NCBI RefSeq assembly: GCF_910592395.1
Contig: NC_088313.1
Location: forward strand, 6,328,501 to 6,392,500
Length of the DNA: 64,000 nt
Direction of reading: 5' to 3'
From: Lineus longissimus
Taxonomy: Eukaryota; Nemertea; Pilidiophora; Heteronemertea; Lineidae
The notes beneath the pieces were generated by a model. It did not search any database, had not been told where the DNA came from, and saw only the letters and a program-made list of their open reading frames with translations. The translations under genes were made by a program, and so were the position numbers. This document shows, piece by piece, positions 55,274 to 64,000 of the stretch (its first letter is position 1; the number at the start of each line of letters is the position of its first letter).

Positions 55274-56435
55274 GATTGATAAACAAACCAGACCAAATCG
55301 GAATAACTATTGCTTCTGCATGTTTAGCAAAAATGGCGCTTTGCAGTGTTCGTTTAGTTACTACCAACTGGCCAATTTGACTTCTTTGAATTCGACTTCT
55401 TCCGCTATTGAATTTGATGTCCCATCATCAAAAATAATTTCGTGGTCCACACTTTGTTGTTACTTACTATGTGACCTGGAGCCTTAAAACGTCATTTACC
55501 TATTACAATTACGATACGCAAAGAAAGATAGGCGATAACAAAACAAACAGTTGAGTTCAATGAGACTTTTAGTTATATTTTCCTTTCTGTTCGAAATTAT
55601 TTAATACCATGATCACTAGTAACTTAAAAGATAACGTAAGCTTGTGTCAAAAACAATGCGATTTCTCAGGGAAAACGCAGGTTCATTATTAACCTTCGAA
55701 TAGAAATTCCCACAAACGTAACACTTTCGGAAATCAAGGCATTCATTGATCACAGAAAAACGCATTTCGATTACTCCGGTTGAAATTCTAACCGGCCGAG
55801 CGCGGTTAATAGTGAACAATGTAAGGCGGCGTATTGAACAAGATACTGTATTGTGAAATGCTAACCTGAATTTGAAATGCTGTATTCGCCCTGTATTTGC
55901 ATGAAAAAAGTACATCATTGACTTATCGAAACAGGATTTAAGTACTGATTAAAATTTTGCTTAATCATGAAATGTTGGTCCATATAGATGCCAATTGCTT
56001 ATATTTTCTACAATAATTATCAGATGTAATATACTAGTACTCACAAAAGAAACGTTTTGCAGGCAGTGGAGAGCTCCTTATAATTTATGTGATGGTTACG
56101 TAATGAATGGTAAAGCACAGGCTCGAAGGCAGTTAGTATAGTATTCCAATTGCGGGGAATATAATTTCAATATAATGTAGGCCTACATGTACGTCGGTAC
56201 ATTCGAGTTCGTACATTCATGATATTACATGTGCTGATTTCTATCTGTGTCCAGTGGTGATTCAAAGTAGACTTTGACATGACATACCTGATATGTGTCA
56301 TGCCTGGAATGGTGAGATGGGTTCGTTTGTGGATTTTGTTCCATGCGATTGCCACATTAATAGGGAGCTTTTAAGCGAGCTATATGGTTAGAGAGTGTGT
56401 GTATACCGTCAACGAAAAAAAGTTGACCCGGAACC
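55274..56435. other. Upstream of GPCR C, no supported gene
   Basis: AT-rich DNA with short ORFs only. It would contain the promoter of GPCR C; no core promoter element is distinctive enough to call. Confidence 0.4.
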
Positions 56436-58190
56436 AGAATGAATGAATGAAATTATCTTTTGTATAGCGCCTTTCCCACTGAACACAATGTTCAAAAGCG
56501 CTCACACTCCAAACTGCTCGCGGAAGAGGAAAGTTTTCAAGTTTTATTGGAAGGTGATGGAGTCAGTTTCTTTCCTCAGGTCATGGCCTAGTGAGTTCCA
56601 CATTCGAGGGGCATGCACTGAGAATGCCCTTGCCCCGAATGTTACTAGCCGGAATGGACGTTCGATAAGAAGATGCTGTGCCTCAGAACGGAGTGATCGG
56701 GCGGTAGTGTACGGACAAATAAGTCCGTTGATGTAGAGAGGCGCCAGGCCGTTCACAGCCTTGAATGTGAACACCATCAATTTAAACTCGATCCGTTTCC
56801 GAACTGGCAACCAGTGTAGTTGCATCAGGATCGGGGTAATATGTTCCCATGGTTTGGTCCTGGTGACCATACGCGCAGCACGGTTCTTGATAAGTTGCAA
56901 TCTATCTAGTGACGATTCGGCAATTCCCGCAAGGGTACTATTGCAATAGTCGAGTATGGTTAGAACCAGGGCTTGGGTTAGTAGTTTTGTTGCATCCTTT
57001 GTGAGCTGCTTTCTCACGATCCCAATGTTGCGGAGGTGGAAGGAGGCTGAACTAACAACACTCCTGACGTGAGTATCCATAGACAAGGCAGAGTCGAATA
57101 GAACGCCAAGATTTCGTATTGGCACTTTTGACAGTTTAATGACGTTTCCAGCGACGCGTACCAAACAATGATGCTTCTGTCTTGTCAGGGTTTCCCTTCA
57201 GGAAATTGTCGTGGAACCACTCATGGATTGCAGTCAACCTTTCCTCTAGCACAGGACACTGACTTTGGATATTAGCCTTTATAAGCACATGGAGAGCCAT
57301 ATAGACTTGTTTATCGTCTTCAAAGCCATGTCGTCGGACAGGGCTCCTTTTTAGGAGCTCTCCAAGCGGGAGAATGTGAATTAGGAACAGTAACGGCCCG
57401 AGAACAGACCCCTGCGGAACACCATAACGAAGCACCTTTGCTGCTGATTTGCTGCCATTAATCACCACATGTTGGACCCGTTCAGATAGATACAGTCGAA
57501 ACCATTCCAATGCTGTTCCTTGAATTCCAAGAAGATCACGCATCCTGGCGAGTAAGATTTCATGGTCGACCGTGTCAAAGGCCGCGCTGTGATCCAGCAA
57601 GACTAGTATGGCGGCACCATGATCGTCGACCATACAACGAATGTCGTTCTGTATGCGAAGTAGAGCGGTGCTGTGACCCACCTTGTACGCAGATTGAAAG
57701 ACGTCATGGAGGTTATAAGAGATCATATAAGCATTGATGCGCGCAGCAACAACCCTTTCCAAGACCTTGGATATGAACGAGAGGTTGCTCACTGGTCTGT
57801 AATTCTTTAAGACCTCAGGGTCGAGACTCGTCTTCTTGATCAAGGGTGTCACCAATGCTTGCTTCATTATGTCTGGCACTGTTCCTTCCTCCATTGATCT
57901 GTTCACAATCAACTTGATAATCGGCAATATGGCCGCAATGGACGATTTGAGTAACCAAGCGGGTATGGGGTCAAGTTTGCTGGACCTCGTTGGTGAGCGG
58001 CTGATGACCTTCATCAGTTCCACATCGTTGACAGGCTGGAGCATATCCATAGAACCCTGCAATGCAGTAGCCGTTTGTATTGGGTGCTCCTCTCTACACG
58101 TTTGTCAGAGAGACCATCACGAATCGTTTTCACCTTATCATCGAAGAATTCGGCAAACCTATCCGCGAGATCTTCGATATTAGAAAACCT
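56436..58190 (-). mobile_element. CR1-like LINE reverse transcriptase, 5'-truncated
   Basis: Frames 58238-58014, 58062-57136 and 57164-56544 together cover a non-LTR reverse transcriptase. Seen are LADRFAEFFDDKVKTIRDGL, YRPVSNLSFISKVLERVV, QSAYKVGHSTALLRI, LLDHSAAFDTVDHEIL, GVPQGSVLGPLLFL and then GFEDDKQVY at the catalytic loop, where FADD is usual. The last frame has DYCNSTLAG, HITPILMQLHWLPVRKRI and FKAVNGLAP, the typical C-terminal tail. The 3' end runs to ATTC repeats (GAATGAATGAATG on plus, 56437-56450), a usual CR1-type tail. Frame changes near 58060 and 57150 make it dead. Confidence 0.85.
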
Positions 58191-59106
58191 CCACGCCCAG
58201 GTGAAATTTTTGCACGCGAATCGTATACGCCGATGCACAGCAATTTATCTGGGGAGAGATTTTCTTTTTCCAAAACAACGAAGTGGGACCGATGATTTTT
58301 ACGCAGAGTAGCCGCTGTTCGGTTGGAGATTTCGTCAAAACAGGGGCGAATCAAAGTGTGACGATACCCTGGTGCGAATTGAAATGCATTAAACAACAAT
58401 CTGCATCGCTACCAGAGATTATTTTTCTCTCTCCGCGAAGAAATCGTGCTTTGAACTGGCAAAAGTCCGCAAAAGATTTCGAGTCTGCTAACTTTTCCGT
58501 AGTACGCATACGCACCAACATCATCGGTCCGGGGCTGCCCGTTTCGACGACGATTTCGTCAATGTCATGGCGTGTGGGAGGATGTCGACGGTCTGGTCCC
58601 ATTTATAATGCAATAATCTTGAAAGTACATCTTGAAAGTACATTGGTCTCAATGTTAATTTCCCCGTTTCCATGACAAAATCCTGCTGTGAAACCTGAAA
58701 CCACTCGTCCACAACACAAGCCATTTCATTTTCAATTTTCCGTGGAAAGCGCATGCGCACTAACCCAAACGCACGCGCTACCTTCAAACTATTCACCCTT
58801 AACATTGTGTGCCAGCCAACTGCTTCTTCGGTCAACTGCCATGATGGCATCATCCTAACTATATACCCCTCCCACCACCACCACCCGAGTCTTCTCGCTC
58901 ACCAGCCCTATTAACGAAGAGCTCCCTATCAAGGCCTGAGCCTTCCCCATATTATTAAAATAATGAATGCTCCCTATTCCCTATTCCGCTGAAAGCGGAA
59001 CCATTCCGTTTTTTCCAGTAAGCCCTTCGTGGAGCCATGGATCTACCCTGTGTGACGTCTTGGTGCTGATATCGATTTTTCCGACGTCACGGTGATGGCG
59101 CTTGAT
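58191..59106. other. No recognised gene
   Basis: Two minus-strand ORFs (58853-58521 and 58602-58351) have no recognisable domain or convincing splice structure. The 5' truncation point of the LINE lies at the left edge. Confidence 0.4.
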
Positions 59107-59372
59107 TAATAATAATGATTATAATATTGAGTTCTTATACAGCGCTTTTCCATGTCTGCCTGATCAAAGCGCTTTTGGGATATCATATTATTTCCCAAGT
59201 CTCCGCAGAAATCAATCAAGGGTTTCAAGGAGCAACCAGAGTGCGCTCACTGCCACTTGAACTCGACCAGTAGGGGAACTAAGCAGTGACTCGGCCGGGA
59301 GTCGAACTCACGACCTCCTGATCACAAGGCCGACTCTCTACTACGGCGCTACCGCTGCCCAACTACTGCGAC
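59107..59372 (-). mobile_element. tRNA-derived SINE
   Basis: Read on the minus strand, it starts with a tRNA-like head: AGCGGTAGCGCCGTAGTAGA (A-box-like), an anticodon-arm-like CGGCCTTGTGATCAGGAGG, and GAGTTCGACTCCCGGCC (B-box). A body with AAAAGCGCTTTGATCAGG and AAAAGCGCTGTATAAGAACT follows, then an AATATTATAATCATTATT tail. The head-body-tail order is that of a tRNA SINE using a LINE-like 3' end. Confidence 0.7.
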
Positions 59373-61845
59373 GATAAAGGAAATGACGTTGCGTCGTAAT
59401 AGCGGGGTTACGTGAACTCGGATCTTGGAGTGCACTCACGTGGCGGGAAAGGTCATTCGCGCCAGAACTAAGGGGGATTCTCATCAAAAAGCTCATAATT
59501 TAGACGCGGTCTTCACATTCATCATTCCAAAAGTCTGCCATGATTACTCTATCAAGTGACCTAATAAAACGTCCGATCCTGACTGGCTATCGCAGGTGAT
59601 TCGTGCAACAACCCTTCCCAAACTTCATGATCATGACTCGACCATCAATTCGTGTCTCAAAGGTGTTCGAACAACCGGTTGTGACTTGACAGTCTGGTCG
59701 ATTCAGTCTTGTAAGACCGAGTCGTGCAACCGCGGACGATCGCGACTGCCTACGACATGTCATACTCTCGTCCATGTTGGTCTCCGACCCGATAGGCCAA
59801 CAAAGTATTTTAGCTGTTGCGCCTGGCTCGAGTCGTATGGCAAGGCCTATAAATCATACGAGAATCGTATTGGATTCTGAACATTTTGGAGGTAATATCT
59901 TATATATATATATTTGTTGGAAGCGCACACTGGATGTGTCTAAGGTGAACCCCAGCCTTGAATAAGATCATCCTTAGATAAGATAATCGGCTAAAATGGA
60001 ACTACACGTTCGCTATTCTGGCTGATTCAGGCTATTTCCGACTCGCATTTTAGAATAACCGGTCAAACCATTTCAAACGAACCAATCAGCGCGTAGCCTT
60101 GGAGGGTGGCGTATCCCATGACGTAGTCATTAGTGCACAGTTAGAGAAGTCTAATTAGAGGCAATTAGTGCAATCTTTTCCATAAACAGACAACTTATTT
60201 GAACTTCATAATTATTTCAAAAATACATTTTACTGATGCATACACGAAATTTTGAGTTTTACTTAATCAATTTTGTGACAAGACGAGTGGTATCTCCTAT
60301 ATACCTGGGATAGATTATCACGGCGTTCGGAGGCAAAGTCAGTAAGGTTGGCCGGCTGCCTTTGCGTGGAAATTGGTAGCGGGAAATGTCTTTCGCGCCA
60401 GGACATGTACTTACTATAGAAATAACGAATAGCGCGTTTTTCTACTATCTAAGAGCTGAAACAAAATTGGAAAAGCATCAAACACGTTTAGAAAAATAGT
60501 TTACTGATGAACCAGATGGAGAACAAACAGATTGCAATGAAAAGCCGCCTAATTTCTTTAAAATGACTGCAAAATGGGTTTATTGCGGTTATTGTGAATG
60601 TCTATGAATGTCTATGATGTTATTGTGAATGTCTATGGCATTGGCAATTTGTATAACCAGATGAGGAACGCATATTTGAGTTAATTGTGGGGATCACATT
60701 TTTGTAGCCTGTTTGTTGGTTATAGGCAACGAACCGTAATCGCTAATGAATTTGTGATTCCACTCAGGGTTTCAAAATTTAAAACGTCATCGTGGAATTA
60801 AATGGCACGAAATCTATATCAATATCGCACTTCAAGCCATGGAATAGTAAAAACTATTCAACGGTGAAAAAAATTATTCCATGAGGGGAAATCACTGCGT
60901 TGATTTGATATACCGCCAACACAGCCAACTTCACAGTGCTATTTTTGTTCCATGACGTCATCATACATTAACGCCATACAATAGTGATAATTATCGTACG
61001 GTCATGTGATACTGAATACCGTGCTCCGATTGGGTCACATACTTATGAGGTATGAGAATAATTTTTACTGGCAATGTTTACTTTTCTGTTCGACGTCCAA
61101 ATTTGCTCTATTCGAGTTGATTCAATTTGAGAATTCAAAATATTTCAATTGCTTTCCGGACCATCCGCGGAAAAGAAGCACTGTGCAAATGGGAAGTAAT
61201 ACCATGCTCGTCTTTGCCACAACCCTGCCGACGTTATTTGTTATTTGTGGTAATATAGCTGCGCAGAATACTTCATGTGTATATCAAACATGACACCACA
61301 AAGAAAATGTATGCGTCCTGTGTCAATCACGCAACACATACAACAAAAAAATTGAGGCAGGTGGTAACTGGAGTGTCTCTCCTTCTCGCAATAATGAGTA
61401 GGGAAAAAATTATTCTGAAAACCTTTACAGGCATATCATATGTACAGTCCTACCAGAAAGTAAATGTCCACCGTTTTTTTTTAAATATCACAGAAATGAA
61501 ATAAGATAATTGATTGCGGTTTTCAGCAGAGAATGGTATATTTAGTTGGTCATGCATCTGTTTTATTGGGCCCAGTTAATCCTGTCTCTTCATTGACAGG
61601 CAATTTTAAAAATGGCCTAAAATTAACTTTTTCTTTTTTAAAATTTTATTTCCTTTTTACAATGTATAGATGAGCTATGATGCAAAAAAGGCTGTTTAGC
61701 TTTGATTAGGAAATTTTTCCACAATTTTTCATTTTGAAGATTATTTTTTGTTCGCTACAGGCAATTGTATTTTTCACACAGCTGATAACCTTTCGGACCT
61801 CCCATCATGGTCTGCAATGCAGTGATTAAGGGTATACTTATACAC
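59373..61845. other. No supported gene
   Basis: Only short ORFs without domains. A small tandem repeat of TGTGAATGTCTATG lies near 60593-60640. Confidence 0.4.
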
Positions 61846-62030
61846 CTTTCCAGAAATGGGGCGCTGAGTGTCCGAAATAGTGATGTCATAAGGGGAAATT
61901 AGGCCTTATAGTGGAGAAACAAAGGAGATAGTCATGGTTGACCAACACACTTGAATGCCTTTGATGACGGACAAGGGGGAAAAAGTTAGTTCCAATGCAA
62001 GCCACCAATTTCGGGAGGCATGTATATGAA
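61846..62030 (+). repeat. Dispersed repeat shared with the exon-2 transposon
   Basis: From TACACCTTTCCAGAAATGGG to AAGCCACCAATTTCGG it matches 41391-41580 (inside the GPCR B insertion) with few differences. The two copies have the same orientation. It shows this segment is part of a wider repeat family or a captured repeat. Confidence 0.8.
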
Positions 62031-62519
62031 TGGGGCTATTCAACACAATTGCAAGGTCGTGGCAGTGGGTTGTTCAGGGGCTGTCTGTTGCAGCTTGACT
62101 ATAACTGATTTCCAAACAAACCTATCATGCCAATGATTAAACCGGGTTTAAATGTTGGATGGCCCCACTAAAGTAGGAAGTGTTTACCTAGAAACCCATT
62201 GAGTATACTCAAGTTAACAATAGGAAATCAAAGGTGAGTTGATTTCACTGTAACTGCATGGCCCTTGGCCAACATAAGCTCATGCATGAAGGATTATAGG
62301 TCTTTATCAAAGGTCTGGAAGAGATTGAAATTATGACATAAAAATCATACGCAAAAATATTGAACACATTCTATTGAATTGCAAGTGCCAAGAAATGATG
62401 GTCGTAAAGCACAATTCGTGGGCTTATGTGAATTTTTTGAAAAGGCTCATGAAGTAAAAAAAGGGATTTCGGACTTTTTTGAAGTGTCTGCTACATATTG
62501 AGGGATGGAATTAGGTACA

Positions 62520-63432
62520 CTCAAAAACAACAGATATATATATGTATGTTTATTCGTACATCAAAAGAGTACACTTCTTAACCTAGTGCATAATGGTGCA
62601 GTGCATTTACATGTATAGTGCGTGCATTAATTAGACGTATTACAATAATGACAAGTGGAAATTAATTAACACACAGATGAAAAATGATGTCGCCAATCTC
62701 ATTCATCGTCAAGATACCTAACCCATTCTCTCTAATACCTAGCAACTCCTTAATTTGGGCTGCCACCAGTCTCAAGTCCATACTACAATTCTGAGTACTT
62801 CTTTGTACAATATCCTTAGTCATTTGGGGTAAACTTGGGAGCTCAAATCGGTCCCACCTATACTTGTTCACAGTAAAATTGAAGCTTTTCCCAATTGCTG
62901 AACGACTACCGTTTATAATAAGGTCTTTGCACAACTTAACATAAATGTTCTTAGATTTAAAGATGCTAACAAAATATTTCACAAATCGTTTTTCTACTTG
63001 AAACTCTATAGACAAATCGTCTAATATTAGTGGAAGAAGGGCACAATGAGTGCGATACGGCAGGTTAAGGAGGTTTCTAATGCACTTCCTCCATGCAACA
63101 AATATATTCTCCATGCCTTGCGTTGACAGATCCCATCCCTGATAACCATATAAAGACATACAGAGCGATTTAAATAACCGATACTTAACATCAATACTTG
63201 CAAACCGAAATTGTGATACCAATAAATTTGTCCTTTTGTACAGATCATTTACACCACTCTGAAGTTTTTTATTCATTGAAGACTCTCCAAAAATCACACC
63301 CAGATGAATTTCTGAAATAGAAGGACGAAGTACCACCCCTTCAAACTCGACCACTATATCTATACCGCCATTTTTCCCAAATATAAGAAACTTGCTCTTT
63401 GCAGCATTGAATGTTATCATAAACTCGACCAA
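62520..63432 (-). mobile_element. LINE reverse transcriptase C-terminal fragment
   Basis: This 256-codon frame (63432-62662) starts MITFNAAKSKFLIFGKNGG, the thumb region after the polymerase core. It continues YKRTNLLVSQFRFASIDVKY, SLYGYQGWDLS, WRKCIRNLLNLPYRTHCALL and an acidic/basic tail to the stop at 62662. This is the conserved end of a non-LTR retrotransposon ORF2 of a different family from the CR1-like copy at 56436-58190. It is 5'-truncated at about 63435. The 3' part runs into ATATATATATG-containing DNA near 62530. Confidence 0.75.
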
Positions 63433-64000
63433 CTAAATATGCCATACTCTGCTGAAAACCGCATTCAATTATCTTGTTTTATCTCGAACGATATTTAAAA
63501 AAGCGGTAGACATTTACTTTCTGGTAGGACGGTACTTTAGCTTATAATCGAATTAGCTGATTGCTACATGGATTCGTCTATTTTTTGTCAGATTGTCGTC
63601 AGCTTACCATCATTAGCCGTTTTACAAGCGCAATTTTTGCGTTCATCAGAAAACTGATATCGCTACAATATGAAAATTTTACATGAGAATAAGTCTTACA
63701 TTTCGTGATGTTATAAAAACTATCCTCATCATATAATTTGCAAATAAAATATTTCAAATCCTATTCATCATGGTAATAATTTTTGTCCAGACGACATCGC
63801 GTCTTGCGACTTTGGATACACGTTTTCGTATTGACAAAATCAGTAGGGAAAACATTTATCATAACAGACCAACTACTGTTTTTAATCTCACCATAAGCGT
63901 CTTCTATTGTCGAGCGTAGTATAAATTTAGCTCCCGGGCCAAGGAGAGACCACTTCGTATTTCGCTTTCGTCGCACTCGGACCGGGCTTTATTCCTTTGG
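63433..64000. other. No supported gene at window end
   Basis: A minus-strand ORF (63976-63761) has no recognised domain. It could be part of something continuing beyond the window. Confidence 0.35.

Noticed and set aside
58351-58853. Overlapping minus-strand ORFs upstream of the LINE as a new gene
   Set aside because: No recognised domain, no splice support, overlapping frames.

Overview
This is a repeat-rich stretch of animal nuclear DNA. It has GT-AG spliced genes, CR1-like LINE fragments, a tRNA-derived SINE, MITEs, a Helentron, a Kolobok-like transposon and Polinton/Maverick genes. Together these suggest a marine invertebrate (amphioxus, hemichordate or lophotrochozoan type), but the species cannot be fixed from the sequence. 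No bacterial operon, CRISPR array or rRNA was seen.

Layout. (1) 1-16050: a nearly perfect 16-kb palindrome. Each arm carries the same half of a Polinton: terminal region, small membrane protein, packaging ATPase, chromodomain integrase, zinc-ribbon/HNH protein, two small proteins and a truncated protein-primed DNA polymerase. The arms meet around a 433-bp single-copy loop (7814-8246) inside the polymerase gene. No capsid or protease gene is visible. (2) 16051-17965: flank with a direct repeat and a TA-flanked MITE. (3) 17966-27738: a degenerate Helentron on the minus strand (cysteine-peptidase-like N-terminus, zinc/DUF6570-like region, Rep with HUH motif, PIF1-type helicase, AP-type endonuclease, separate RPA-like gene), split between Rep and helicase by a 300-bp-module microsatellite repeat. 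(4) About 29060-45660: a second, older inverted duplication, carrying two convergent copies (A on plus, B on minus) of a three-exon rhodopsin-like GPCR gene. Copy A is open in all exons. Copy B has an 8-bp-TSD transposon inside exon 2 and other insertions in its introns; copy A supplies the empty sites. (5) 48134-55273: a third, intact-looking paralogue C on the minus strand, whose second intron holds a TTAA-flanked Kolobok-like element. (6) 56436-64000: LINE fragments, a SINE, a dispersed repeat and unassigned DNA.

How the pieces relate. The Polinton arms share the same nonsense codon and the same frameshifts, so the inactivating lesions are older than the inverted duplication, unless the palindrome is an assembly or library artefact or has been homogenised by gene conversion. 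All but one of the Polinton start codons sit in a TAAATG context, and the divergent ATPase and integrase starts share one 10-bp palindrome. The GPCR family lacks the usual NP of NPxxY and the usual TM3 cysteine. All statements come from reading the sequence; no alignment, database search or identity calculation was run.
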